Below are positions 1-9,113 of a stretch of DNA of 64,000 bases, piece after piece. Each line of letters begins with the position of its first letter. Position 1 is the stretch's first letter. Below the pieces are notes generated by a model. It was not told the DNA's origin, searched no databases, and was given only the letters and a program-made list of their open reading frames with translations. The translations under genes were made by a program, and so were the position numbers. This DNA is from Candidatus Methanoperedens sp. (GTDB lineage Archaea; Halobacteriota; Methanosarcinia; Methanosarcinales; Methanoperedenaceae), in assembly GCA_028715885.1 (NCBI GenBank), contig JAQUQX010000002.1, forward strand, positions 62,001 through 126,000. Direction: 5' to 3'.

Positions 1-300
1 ATAATCCCAGCTTTCAATCCAGTAACTTAACTCATTTCCATCAGTATCTGTGAACCTTGTGTCTGCGCCGTCAGGGCGCGCGTTTGAAGGGAAGTTGTTA
101 CCATCCAGATTTACCAGCACTTGATACTCAGTCAAGGCATCGCCGGTGTTTGTGATTATAATATTCTTGTTGTATGACCAGCTTCCACCGCCAGAGTTCG
201 ATAAAGCACTCGCACTACCCGCCAGCAATAAGATCGCAAGCGCCGTTATTCCAACCGCTATTCCGAGGGCACGCCCTCCGCAAATGTTATTTGGTACCAT
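1..300 (-). CDS. Exported DUF2341-type protein, N-terminal part only
   Basis: Reading the minus strand from the ATG at 300 gives 100 codons running off the window edge without a stop. An in-frame TAG lies four codons upstream, so this ATG is the first usable start. Residues 1-32 form a typical signal peptide: a short arginine-containing head, a hydrophobic core (GITALAILLLAG), then an SASA-type cleavage site. The mature part begins with a beta-rich stretch containing YQVLVNLDGNNFPSN and then DGADTRFTDTDGNELSYWIE. This pattern matches the DUF2341 module found in large secreted archaeal and bacterial surface proteins, where it may bind carbohydrate or mediate adhesion. The family call rests on that motif alone. 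A cell-surface role would fit its place beside a glycan locus. The C-terminal domains are outside the window. Confidence 0.7.
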   Translation of the reverse strand, partial: MVPNNICGGRALGIAVGITALAILLLAGSASALSNSGGGSWSYNKNIIITNTGDALTEYQVLVNLDGNNFPSNARPDGADTRFTDTDGNELSYWIESWDY

Positions 301-385
301 TTTTTCAACCTATCCCTGATGGCAGTCCCACCGATGCGTTTTTTGAACGACACCACCAAATTTAGAAATCCACGATTACGTGATA

Positions 386-393
386 CTATAAAA
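386..393 (-). promoter_or_regulatory. Possible TATA box for the exported DUF2341-type gene
   Basis: On the minus strand the sequence TTTTATAG lies about 90 nt upstream of the ATG at 300, at a distance that would leave an untranslated leader of roughly 60 nt. The flanking DNA at 412-446 is AT-rich and carries near-repeated ATGATTATAA units. No transcription data support it, so this is a weak call. Confidence 0.3.
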
Positions 394-481
394 GACTTCC
401 GTTTATTTTTTATGATTATGATAAAAATGATTATAATGATTATAACACGCCCAAAAATCTGCTATGTGTCGCCTGCCAGCT

Positions 482-796
482 TTAATGCAATCTGTGTATG
501 CAGTATATCTCATGTTTTTGTGTCCACCCGTTGTTTTTGATTCTTGTACAAGTACCGCACATACAGTTGTGATTCTGTAGATTCCTGATATTTTTTCGCT
601 GATTTTTGGAGTTTTCATTCGGATCAATTTTCAGGTTCAAAACAAAATATTCTCCTGTTTCTTTATAGAGTTTTATTAATTGCTGTATTCGCCGCTTAGA
701 GACGTTAAAATCATTGGCTACGTTAGCGGTAGTTTCTCCTTTTTTCAAAACCCAGTTTATTGCCAGGCGTATTCTTTTGTTCGTCATTTTTACCAT
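482..796 (-). pseudogene. Remnant of a transposase N-terminal helix-turn-helix
   Basis: From the ATG at 796 the minus strand encodes about 50 residues with a helix-turn-helix pattern (NKRIRLAINWVLKKGETT, then NVSKRRIQQLIKLYKETGEY), as found at the start of IS481/integrase-core transposases. After that the reading frame becomes unrelated cysteine-rich sequence and stops at 482. No DDE catalytic core is present on either strand nearby, and I saw no terminal inverted repeats. The best reading is a decayed insertion-sequence fragment at the edge of the glycan locus. The family assignment is by helix-turn-helix pattern only, and a small standalone DNA-binding protein is a less likely alternative. 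Confidence 0.5.
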
Positions 797-1086
797 GAGA
801 CCTGTGAACTGGTCTCCTAGCGAAAAATTCCGACGAAATAATTTCGGGATACTACAAAACGGTGTGACTGTTACATTACATGTTGGTGCAGTCAAACGTT
901 GCGACGGCACACCCAATCGCAACAGAGCTGCGGGGTATAACGATAAAAATCAAGGCAAATCGATGAACTTTTCTGGATACTCATCCGATAAATTGTGAGA
1001 GTGAAAGCCAATCCAATTCTCTTAAAAAGCGCAAGGCTAAAGAAACAATAAAATACTTAAATGATATTTTAGGTATGGTGAAATAA

Positions 1087-2193
1087 ATGAAGATACTAGT
1101 AACCGGCGGTGCAGGATTCGTGGGATCGCACCTCGTGGACGAACTTACGAAGAAACATGATGTAATTATTTATGACAATCTCGAACCTCAGGTTCATAAG
1201 AATTTTCCGAATTACCTGAGTAATGGTGCAGAGTTAATAAAAGAAGATATTCTCGACAGAGATAGGCTCAAAGAGGCAATATCTGATTCTGAAATCATAT
1301 TCCATCAGGCAGCAATGGTGGGGGTAGGTCAGAGCATGTACCAGATAGAAAAGTACATGGGTGTCAACACCATGGGGACCGCAAAATTACTCGATATACT
1401 GGCGAATGAAGAAAATGATGTTCAAAAACTGATAGTGGCTTCATCCATGTCCATTTATGGTGAAGGCAAATATGAATGCTCTGAATGCGGTATTCTTTAC
1501 CCCCCGCTGCGCACCAATGAACAGCTTAAAAAGAGAGAGTGGGAGATGAAATGTCCTTCATGCGGCAGGGTGGTCAAGCCAGTACCCACGGATGAAAATA
1601 AACCCCTGCAACCCACATCCATTTACGCTATATCAAAGAAAGATCAGGAAGAGATGTGCCTTGCTGTGGGACGCACCTACGGCATCCGTACAGTAGCTTT
1701 ACGGTATTTCAACATCTACGGCCCAAGACAGGCACTCTCAAATCCATATACGGGCGTATGCGCCATCTTCTCATCACGAATTAAGAATAACAATCCGCCA
1801 ATTATCTTTGAAGATGGGCTTCAAACAAGGGATTTCATTTCAGTACATGACATAGTTCGTGCCAACTTACTTGTTATGGAAAAGTCAAAGGCAGACTACG
1901 AAATGTTCAATGTGGGCACAGGGAAACCGGTATCCATACTTGATATCGCTCGAACCCTGTCAAAGCTGTATGGTAAAGCGCTCAAGCCTGATATAGTGAA
2001 CAAGTACAGGTCAGGGGATATTAGGCACTGCTATGCCGATATCTCGAAGTTAAAGAAACTGGGTTTTAAGCCATCAATCTCCTTTGAGGACGGGATGCGC
2101 GAACTTGTGGAGTGGGGAATGACGCAGCAAGCTGAGGATAGATCAGAGGCTGCATACCAGGAATTAAAGGAAAGAGGACTTGTGGAGAGATAA
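1087..2193 (+). CDS. NAD-dependent sugar epimerase, dTDP-L-rhamnose 4-epimerase-like, with zinc-ribbon insert
   Basis: This 368-residue protein is an extended short-chain dehydrogenase. It has the nucleotide-binding GGAGFVG motif at residues 7-13 and the catalytic SSMSIYG and YAISK motifs (Tyr180, Lys184). Between them lies a loop with two CxxC pairs (Cys131/134 and Cys156/159) separated by a PLRTNEQLKKREWE segment. That insert is characteristic of the WbiB-type dTDP-L-rhamnose 4-epimerases and probably binds zinc. The enzyme would interconvert nucleotide-activated 6-deoxy sugars in the cytoplasm for glycan assembly. GGTGA, 6-7 nt before the ATG, is a good ribosome-binding site. Its substrate is not certain, because no dTDP-rhamnose synthesis genes are in view. 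A decayed paralogue follows 2 nt later, which suggests this was once a tandem pair. Confidence 0.8.
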   Translation: MKILVTGGAGFVGSHLVDELTKKHDVIIYDNLEPQVHKNFPNYLSNGAELIKEDILDRDRLKEAISDSEIIFHQAAMVGVGQSMYQIEKYMGVNTMGTAKLLDILANEENDVQKLIVASSMSIYGEGKYECSECGILYPPLRTNEQLKKREWEMKCPSCGRVVKPVPTDENKPLQPTSIYAISKKDQEEMCLAVGRTYGIRTVALRYFNIYGPRQALSNPYTGVCAIFSSRIKNNNPPIIFEDGLQTRDFISVHDIVRANLLVMEKSKADYEMFNVGTGKPVSILDIARTLSKLYGKALKPDIVNKYRSGDIRHCYADISKLKKLGFKPSISFEDGMRELVEWGMTQQAEDRSEAAYQELKERGLVER

Positions 2194-2195
2194 AT

Positions 2196-2680
2196 TTGAA
2201 AATTCTGGTTACTGGTGGTGCTGGATTTATAGGTTACATGTCGCCCAATGTTATGCACAGCGCGACGATGATGTGACTGTGTATGATATTGTATCCAGAG
2301 CATAACAGCTGAAATACAATACGTCTAATACTATGTACAATCTTACCTATCTGAAAAACAACTTCTATGTCACGCTTATAAAGGAGGATATCCGTGATGC
2401 AAAGCAAGTCGAGAAGGCATCAGATAGGGTGGATGTCGTTATCCCTACTGCCATACAGACTGCCGTCAACACAACGGTGCTTGACCCGAGGACGGATTTT
2501 GAGATAAATGCTATGGGAATGTTCAATGTACTTGAAGCTACAAGAAAAACAGGTGCTTAGATGGTTTACTGTTCCACGAACATGGTCTATGGGGATAATT
2601 TGAATAAGATAGAAGTAGGAGCGCGCTACGAATTTGCGGAGTCGAAAAAAGGCTTGATAAAAGTTGATAAAGCATCATGA
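2196..2680 (+). pseudogene. Decayed second NAD-dependent epimerase
   Basis: Starting at a TTG 2 nt after the intact epimerase, the sequence encodes KILVTGGAGFIG, the dinucleotide-binding start of an epimerase. It loses frame near 2236, continues in another frame (QCYAQRDDDVTVYD), meets a TAA at 2303, and resumes with LIKEDIRDAKQVEKASD and FEINAMGMFNVLEATRK. A TAG follows at 2558, and the same frame goes on with VYCSTNMVYGDN, the expected catalytic Ser region, before ending at 2680. The whole C-terminal half is absent. One frameshift, two stops and a truncation together make this a pseudogene. Its end overlaps the start codon of the next gene, so the deletion apparently joined the two. Confidence 0.85.
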
Positions 2681-4176
2681 AAAAAAGAGGGCTATTTGTA
2701 GTAATAGTAATATATATTGCAGTGCGCATATACATTGCAACCCTTTCATCATACGGATTATATCACGGCTGGAATGAGGGGCATTACTCTAATATTGCCA
2801 GAAATTATTTCACACAATCCATGTGGTACCAGACTGGAATAATCGGTGGAGAAAATTTTAATGGCCTTCCGCCTTTTTTCTCATATACAGTTTTCGCATT
2901 CTTCAATATTTTTGGAGTATCTGACCTGAGTGCTCGAATGGTGTCAATATTTTCAGAAATAATAGCGATCTTTGGAGTTTACCTGCTTGCAAGAGAAATC
3001 TATGGAGAAAAGACCGCATTGATGTCTTCAGTAATTTTTATCTTTATTCCATGGAATATACTTTGGTTTGGAAGGGTTCAGACGGACCCACTTATGACTG
3101 CTTTTATGATTTGTTCCATGGCGCTGTATATATATGCATATAAAAACGAAAAAAGTATGCTACCATTTGGTATTGTTCTCGGGCTCGGTGTGTTCACAAA
3201 GCAGCCAGCTCTAGCGGTAATACCAATTCTTGCTATCTGGAGTTATTTCAACGGCTTGAAAAGAAAAATATTGGCTAAATCTGTGCTCTGGATTTTGGTG
3301 GGGCTCATACCCTTGATAATATGGTTGTTATATTACATGCTTCAAGGAAATATTGATTTCGTTCGACATATTATCTACGGGGAGTTGACCAATAGAATTG
3401 GAGGCACAATCCCATTTTCTGACCTTGTAAGAGTAACTATTGCGATAATTATAGGCGCGTCTCCATTAGTTATTATTGTTGCTTTTTATGAAATTATAAA
3501 AACAGAACGATTAAAAAATAGTTTGTTATTTATCTGGGGATTATTATATGGATTTTTTGTTCTTATCAGAACTCCTCTCGGTCATGAGTACTACAGCCTT
3601 CCGCTTATGCCAGTGTTTGCGATATTTGCAGCAAATGGCATCAGCAGACTATCAGGGGATAATGAAAAGAAGAAAACAATCTTTACGGCATTGCTGATAC
3701 TTTCAATGCTACCTTTCACTTTTGGATTACTTTCTTATACTGGTGAACTTGGATATACAGCAACAAGAGATGTGGCTAATTACATGAATAACTATATGGA
3801 TATGTCTCCCGATGTGACTTATTTAGTTATAGCACACGTTAAATATACGCCTCAATTAATATGGTACTCCAATCTCACAGAAACAAAGGACTCAAAAAGA
3901 AATATTTATCAAATCGGAGACGATATTCAGATTAAAACCATAAAGTATATGGCAGAAAAATATAATGCTACAACCGTATTTCTTATTACTGATGGTGTGA
4001 GTGTACTTGATCAGCAGATTTCTAAATATTATACTCCAGTATTCAAGTCAACATATGAAACGAAATTGCCTTATCCACCTATAGTAAATAAAGGGATGAC
4101 CTTAAACGATACATTTGAACAACATTTATCTCTATATAAACTGGAATTCAGTGCTTCAACAAAAAAGTATTGGTGA
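2677..4176 (+). CDS. Membrane GT39/PMT-like glycosyltransferase
   Basis: The 499-residue product has about ten hydrophobic helices and a soluble C-terminal tail. After the first helix comes GWNEGHYSNIARNYF, which has the acidic residue expected in the first external loop of GT-C enzymes. A second acidic site, RVQTDPLMTAF, follows the third or fourth helix. This layout is that of ArnT/PMT-type enzymes, which move a sugar from a polyprenyl-phosphate donor to a lipid or protein acceptor on the outer face of the membrane. The donor could be made by the DPM-like enzyme encoded 8 nt downstream. The ATG overlaps the end of the preceding pseudogene. Substrate and acceptor cannot be read from the sequence. 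Confidence 0.7.
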   Translation: MKKRGLFVVIVIYIAVRIYIATLSSYGLYHGWNEGHYSNIARNYFTQSMWYQTGIIGGENFNGLPPFFSYTVFAFFNIFGVSDLSARMVSIFSEIIAIFGVYLLAREIYGEKTALMSSVIFIFIPWNILWFGRVQTDPLMTAFMICSMALYIYAYKNEKSMLPFGIVLGLGVFTKQPALAVIPILAIWSYFNGLKRKILAKSVLWILVGLIPLIIWLLYYMLQGNIDFVRHIIYGELTNRIGGTIPFSDLVRVTIAIIIGASPLVIIVAFYEIIKTERLKNSLLFIWGLLYGFFVLIRTPLGHEYYSLPLMPVFAIFAANGISRLSGDNEKKKTIFTALLILSMLPFTFGLLSYTGELGYTATRDVANYMNNYMDMSPDVTYLVIAHVKYTPQLIWYSNLTETKDSKRNIYQIGDDIQIKTIKYMAEKYNATTVFLITDGVSVLDQQISKYYTPVFKSTYETKLPYPPIVNKGMTLNDTFEQHLSLYKLEFSASTKKYW

Positions 4177-4184
4177 AATAAGAT

Positions 4185-4901
4185 ATGTATAAAAATAAGA
4201 CCGTTTCCATTGTTATGCCAGCATTTAATGAAGAGGAAAATATTTTTCATGCTGTTAAAGAATTTGGCTCAATATCCTTCGTTGATGAGGTAGTTGTAAT
4301 TGATAATAATTCAAAGGATTCTACAAATCGAAGGGCAGTGGATGCTGGCGCCCGCGTCGTTGTGGAGAATCGCCAGGGGTATGGCTACGCCTGCCAGCGG
4401 GCTCTCAGGGAGGCAAAAGGAGATATTATAATTCTTGTTGAACCTGATGGCACTTTCAGCGCCCATGATGTTGAAAAATTCTTAGCTTACAGTAATGATT
4501 TTGATTTTGTAATAGGTACAAGGACATCTAAAGAGATGATATACGCCGGGGCGAACATGGGCGCGTTTCTGAAATGGGGGAACTGGTTTTTGGGTAAATT
4601 AATCGAAGTACTGTACAACGCTCCATCCTTAACAGATGTTGGATGCACGTATCGATTAATAAACCGGAGTTCATTAAATAAGATAATGGATAGATTTACC
4701 GTTGGCGGTTCGTATTTTTCACCTGAAATGATGATACTCGCAATACAATCAAAAATTTCAATGATAGAGATATCTGTTGGCTATCGCCAGAGAACCGGGG
4801 TGTCTAAGATAACAGGAAAGAAATGGAATGCTTTTAAGCTGGGACTAAGAATGATTAAACTTATTTTTGCATATAAAATAAAAAATGTTTTTTCATATTA
4901 A
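4185..4901 (+). CDS. GT2 glycosyltransferase, polyprenyl-phosphate mannose synthase-like
   Basis: The 238-residue protein begins with SIVMPAFNEEENI, followed by the VVVIDNNSKDST donor-binding element and VEPDGTF in place of the usual DxD. This is the pattern of DPM1/UGP-type family 2 transferases, which charge polyprenyl phosphate with a sugar. There are no extra membrane helices beyond a hydrophobic C-terminal segment. It follows the GT39-like gene by 8 nt, which fits a donor-synthase/transferase pair. TDVGCTYRLINR resembles the TDxxxGFRL motif of DPM enzymes. The sugar is unknown; mannose or glucose would be typical for the family. Confidence 0.75.
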   Translation: MYKNKTVSIVMPAFNEEENIFHAVKEFGSISFVDEVVVIDNNSKDSTNRRAVDAGARVVVENRQGYGYACQRALREAKGDIIILVEPDGTFSAHDVEKFLAYSNDFDFVIGTRTSKEMIYAGANMGAFLKWGNWFLGKLIEVLYNAPSLTDVGCTYRLINRSSLNKIMDRFTVGGSYFSPEMMILAIQSKISMIEISVGYRQRTGVSKITGKKWNAFKLGLRMIKLIFAYKIKNVFSY

Positions 4902-4911
4902 AAAGCCCTGA

Positions 4912-6303
4912 CTACCATTTTATCGAAAAGAACATCTTTGCATCCTCTAAAAAAGTTCCATTTTTTAAAGATTTAGTAAATCGTCGCATCATAAAATCAG
5001 GGGATAAATAAAACGATCTATATGCTAAATTTAAGTATTTAGACAATATATCCCACGACAAATCAGGATGTTCATATATTTTTTTTTCATGATAAAATCC
5101 ATAATCATCCCAGTTCAACGATGTTATATACCCTTTTAGTTTCCATTCTTCAAAGATTGGTGTTGACGGAAGAGGTATCATTATGTCAAATTTTGCTATA
5201 TCCGGTTTCAATTTTTTTGCAAATTTGATAGTTGTCTTTAAATCCTCTTCGGTCTCGCCAGGAAGCCCGAACATAAAAAAAGCAGTAGTCTCTATACCGA
5301 CCGTCCTGCATAATTCAAAAGCATTAACAATTTCCTCTATTTTAAGATTTTTAATAATATTATCCAAAATTTTCTGTGAACCGGTTTCAACTCCAAATGC
5401 TACCCTATAAAAACCGGCTTGTTTCATTAATTTAAGCAATTCTAAATCTATATTGTCTGCCCTGATTCCATTTGGACAATTGAAACTCAATTTGATATTT
5501 TCTTGAATAATTAACTGACAGATTTGTTTTGCACGATTCATATCCGTCGTAAATCCATCATCTATTATATGGACTTCTTTATATCCTAAGTCAACTATTT
5601 TTTTTAGATCATCAATGACTCTTTTTACACTTTTGAATCTAAACGTCCTTCCAAATATTGATTTATTGCAATAAACACAGCCATACACGCATCCTCTGCT
5701 GGTTTCCAGAGGGAAAACAGGATTTTGTTTGCAATAGGTATGCGGTACATTATAATCCTCTATTTTAATAAGTCCGGTCGAAGGAAAAGGGATTATGTCC
5801 AAATCTTTTAAATACTGCCCCCGTTCATTTATTATGATTTCATCCTCTTTCTTATAAGCAATTCCTTTGATTTTACCCATATTGTTTGAGTCTATAATCT
5901 CCAATAGTTTAAAGTCCCCTTCTCCTATGACTGCTATATCAATTCTTGATTTTTTCATTGTGTCCATACAATCAGACGTTATGTGAACACCACCAGCTAC
6001 GATGATTATATCATTTTTATAATTCTTAATAATCGAAACGATTTCTAAGCTTTGTGAATAAAGTGGGGTCGTAAATGTAATTCCCACATAATCCGGCGAG
6101 AAATCATCCAGGGACTTAATTAAATATTCTTTTAAATTAGTATAAAAATTTAAATCTAAAAGCCGCACGCTGTGATTTTTTTCCATAAGGGGCGTGGCAA
6201 TCGTTAACAGATTTAAGGGGAAATATTTTGGGACAGAAGATTTTACTTTGGCTTTTTTATAAAGCTCTTCCATGGAAGGATTTATCAAAAGGACTTTAAC
6301 CAT
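4912..6303 (-). CDS. Cobalamin-binding radical SAM enzyme (first of four)
   Basis: The 463-residue protein has the two-domain plan of the BchE/P-methylase radical SAM class. An N-terminal B12-binding Rossmann domain (residues 1-140, with AGGVHIT and IGEGD) is followed by a radical SAM barrel whose SRGCVYGCVYC carries the cluster cysteines 205, 209 and 212. GETEEDL lies in the barrel. Enzymes of this class use SAM and usually methylcobalamin to alter unactivated carbons, but some do not methylate. It is transcribed against the neighbouring glycan genes, divergently from a methyltransferase gene, so it may be a separately acquired unit. Its likely substrate is a glycan or lipid-linked intermediate (inferred from context). 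Confidence 0.8.
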   Translation of the reverse strand: MVKVLLINPSMEELYKKAKVKSSVPKYFPLNLLTIATPLMEKNHSVRLLDLNFYTNLKEYLIKSLDDFSPDYVGITFTTPLYSQSLEIVSIIKNYKNDIIIVAGGVHITSDCMDTMKKSRIDIAVIGEGDFKLLEIIDSNNMGKIKGIAYKKEDEIIINERGQYLKDLDIIPFPSTGLIKIEDYNVPHTYCKQNPVFPLETSRGCVYGCVYCNKSIFGRTFRFKSVKRVIDDLKKIVDLGYKEVHIIDDGFTTDMNRAKQICQLIIQENIKLSFNCPNGIRADNIDLELLKLMKQAGFYRVAFGVETGSQKILDNIIKNLKIEEIVNAFELCRTVGIETTAFFMFGLPGETEEDLKTTIKFAKKLKPDIAKFDIMIPLPSTPIFEEWKLKGYITSLNWDDYGFYHEKKIYEHPDLSWDILSKYLNLAYRSFYLSPDFMMRRFTKSLKNGTFLEDAKMFFSIKW

Positions 6304-6450
6304 ATCTTCGCACGAGTGAGTTTATCATTTAAATAGTTTATGAATATATTGCTTTCTGACATATATCATAAGAAGATTAATTTTATAAATCAACAAGAAA
6401 CTTAATGATTTCTTAGTCGATAACTATTTATATAATTATCTTGCTGTTGA

Positions 6451-7062
6451 ATGTCAGATGGCGACCCCCATAACTCCAATAAAAATCGCCTTATTATAAG
6501 TGAAGGGAAAATAATGAAACAAGCAGTTAAAGTTAGAAGTAGACTTTTTATTCATGCAAGTAAAGGGTTAATTAAACCAGAACATAAAGTCTTAGACGTA
6601 GGGTGTGGCGATGGATTCATGACTACAGAGTTCAAGAACCATTTTAAATGTAATATTGTGGGAACAGATGTGATAAACTATCTAAAAACAGACATTCCAT
6701 TCGTTCCAATGCCAAGTTCAACAGATTTATCATTTAACGATAATGAGTTTGATGTTGTTATGATCATAGATTCTTTACATAACACCAGAGACGACATACA
6801 TAAAAAGCTATTATCAGAATGTAAAAGAGTTGGAAAAACTGTATTGATATTTGACACATTTCCTTCTTTTACATCAAAATTAATCTGTTTTATATTAAGT
6901 CATGCCAATGAAAAAAATATGGATGTCCCACTCAACTTTAAGAGTAATATATATTACATATCTATGGCTAAAACGATGGGATTCAAACATGTTGAAGGTT
7001 TACCTATTAAAAAATCTTTTTATTATCCAATGAATCATTATGGACTATTACTAACAAAATAG
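6451..7062 (+). CDS. Class I SAM-dependent methyltransferase
   Basis: The 203-residue product has the SAM-binding motif VLDVGCGDGF, then FDVVMIIDSLHN at motif II/III and a post-motif LSECKRVGKTVLIFD strand. This is the Methyltransf_11 arrangement. A TATA-like TTTATATAA at 6427-6435 is only about 20 nt before the ATG, so either the message is nearly leaderless or translation starts at the later ATG at 6514, which has a GAAGGG site upstream. The shorter form would still retain the whole fold. It probably methylates a sugar or lipid intermediate of the surrounding pathway, but its substrate cannot be deduced. Confidence 0.7.
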   Translation: MSDGDPHNSNKNRLIISEGKIMKQAVKVRSRLFIHASKGLIKPEHKVLDVGCGDGFMTTEFKNHFKCNIVGTDVINYLKTDIPFVPMPSSTDLSFNDNEFDVVMIIDSLHNTRDDIHKKLLSECKRVGKTVLIFDTFPSFTSKLICFILSHANEKNMDVPLNFKSNIYYISMAKTMGFKHVEGLPIKKSFYYPMNHYGLLLTK

Positions 7063-7183
7063 ATGAGGTCTTCCGTCGTTCAACAATACAACTAAACCAT
7101 GTGTCCAGCGAAAGCAAAAAGATTTTTGGTCAGTCATACCGCACAGCAGAATATGTGGATTTTATTGTTGCATAAAAAAGCAG

Positions 7184-8875
7184 CTATATTTCAATTTTAT
7201 ATTTCCGGGTCATAAATAAAGCTGATAATAGGATCAATAACATTATTAATAGATTAATATACATATCCGTTCTATTTGTCATTAAGAAATGCGCTGATAT
7301 AAGCCTATCAATTTGAAAACCACTAATATACTCCTGGAATGCTTTCCCAAGCTCCACTCTGCCGCTGAAATTTTCATAGAAATCCAGTTGAAGCTTTTCA
7401 TAAATTATAGTCTCCGCCAAACCTCCAAGGAAAACAATGTTCCTGATAAATTTATAGTTTTTAAATTTATACAATTCATTAAAACCGAGCATTATTAGAA
7501 AAGGATTTGTTGGGAATGACATAAAATGTAATCCCCACTCGATCCAGCCAAATAAAAAAATATGAAACAGAAAAGGTAACACAATGAATATTACCAGAAC
7601 TTTGTTTACCTGGATTCTTCCTGTAATATATCTGTACAGGGACAGAAGGACAAGAATATACATACCAAAGGAAAGCATTCCTGCATATGATCCATTATAA
7701 TAAACCGTCGGAACATATGACGGATGAGAATACATATAAGGATTAAGTGGGATGGTTAGAGGAAATAGTGTAATAAGAGTATTGCTGATTCTGATCCAAA
7801 TTATTTCCTGAAAAGATGCTGAATGAAATGACTGAAATATAACATCCGGAGGATCGGTGAGTGCAGATAAATAGCCTTTTACAGCAAACGGATAATATTT
7901 AAAATTTGAAACAAAAATTGTTCCATAATAAGAATATAACCAGATTAAATATGGAAGTACAACAAGTATTAAAACAGCAATAAAATAAAAAATATAGTTA
8001 CTTTTAAGGTTTATTATGTAGTTATTAATTTTTCTATTACAATTCTGATATATATATATTAAAAGCGCTGTAGCGATATACACAGTAGCATAATTATGAA
8101 TCAAAAAGCTAAGACCACCAAAAAAACCTGCCAGGATCAGATTTCGTCTGGAGTGGACACCTGAGAAAAACATAAAATATATCATTAAAAGTATAAAATA
8201 AGCAGCAAGATTTTTAGGCCATGGGTATATGCTATTCTCTACTATATACGGTGTCACTAATATAAATAGAACGGAAATCCTTGCAATCTGCTCGGAAAAT
8301 ACCCGTCTTCCGATCAGATATGCAGGAAGAAATAATATACTATTAGCTATGGTTGATACAAGTTGAGCTAACCAATATTGATAGACCGATGTGCCTACCA
8401 ATTTATGAAATACAAAAATGAGAAGACCGAAAAAAGGGGGTCTATCACGCTCAGGTGTCCAGTCACCAATGCTGAAGTTATAGGGCACAATGAATCCATG
8501 ATCGAACCAATCTCCACCGATAACTGGATACTCCCAGATAAATTGCAGAAAGAACTTTGATGCGAAGTTCATCAATAAAACAATTAATAAAAAAATAACC
8601 GCTCTATCAGATAATATCTCATTTCTATTTTTATAAATCATAAATACAGAGATTATTACTAAAATTAAAAACAGAACTCTCGCAATATCTGGATTCCAGA
8701 TAGTAAGAGGAGATAGGAGTATAATAATAAAAAATCCCAAGCCAAAGCTGATAACGAATTTTTCAATCAAAGTCAGAAAATGAAGTCTGCTGGCAACTAG
8801 AAATCCGGGAGCAAAGGCTATTATAATTATGGCAATGGAATAGAGCCAATAATTGATAATGTTATTTTCTATCAT
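7184..8875 (-). CDS. Polytopic membrane protein, probable GT-C glycosyltransferase
   Basis: The 563 residues form about twelve hydrophobic helices. An external loop near residue 120 carries GGDWFDHG and then DWTPERDRPPFFGL, an acidic pair followed by a proline-rich segment like the catalytic loop of GT-C transferases. PWPKNLAAYF appears later. No soluble domain is attached. A role as a polyprenyl-sugar-dependent glycosyltransferase is inferred from topology and from the glycan neighbourhood. A polysaccharide polymerase of the Wzy type is the main alternative. It is transcribed against its neighbours, and the roughly 240 bp to the next gene hold AT-rich promoter-like DNA but no clear gene. Confidence 0.55.
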   Translation of the reverse strand: MIENNIINYWLYSIAIIIIAFAPGFLVASRLHFLTLIEKFVISFGLGFFIIILLSPLTIWNPDIARVLFLILVIISVFMIYKNRNEILSDRAVIFLLIVLLMNFASKFFLQFIWEYPVIGGDWFDHGFIVPYNFSIGDWTPERDRPPFFGLLIFVFHKLVGTSVYQYWLAQLVSTIANSILFLPAYLIGRRVFSEQIARISVLFILVTPYIVENSIYPWPKNLAAYFILLMIYFMFFSGVHSRRNLILAGFFGGLSFLIHNYATVYIATALLIYIYQNCNRKINNYIINLKSNYIFYFIAVLILVVLPYLIWLYSYYGTIFVSNFKYYPFAVKGYLSALTDPPDVIFQSFHSASFQEIIWIRISNTLITLFPLTIPLNPYMYSHPSYVPTVYYNGSYAGMLSFGMYILVLLSLYRYITGRIQVNKVLVIFIVLPFLFHIFLFGWIEWGLHFMSFPTNPFLIMLGFNELYKFKNYKFIRNIVFLGGLAETIIYEKLQLDFYENFSGRVELGKAFQEYISGFQIDRLISAHFLMTNRTDMYINLLIMLLILLSALFMTRKYKIEI

Positions 8876-9113
8876 TTACTCATAAATGAGCAACAATATA
8901 TAAAACCATATTCAAATCAGCATCTCCCAGAAACTATTAAATGGTATAAAGTAAATAAGAGACGGTGTCCAGCCTCAAGATACTTCTAGTGACTTAAATG
9001 GTTACCTACCTTAACTTTTACAAGAAGCATAATGTCACACGATATAATAGTTTAACTATTAATTCATTGAATATAATATCTGAAGTTACAATTTTGAAAC
9101 CAAAAGAGATAAT

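Noticed and set aside
412-446. ATGATTATAA-like tandem repeats as an origin element
   Set aside because: Only three imperfect units in an AT-rich promoter region, with no ORB-like boxes or cdc6 gene.
2558-2560. In-frame TAG in an epimerase-like gene, possibly read as pyrrolysine
   Set aside because: The same copy also has a frameshift and a TAA and lacks its C-terminal half, so simple decay explains the TAG; pyrrolysine would not be expected in this enzyme.
7063-7183. Possible gene fragment (KIFGQSYRTAEYVDFIVA) between a methyltransferase and a membrane protein
   Set aside because: Too short and without a recognisable family; could be chance reading.
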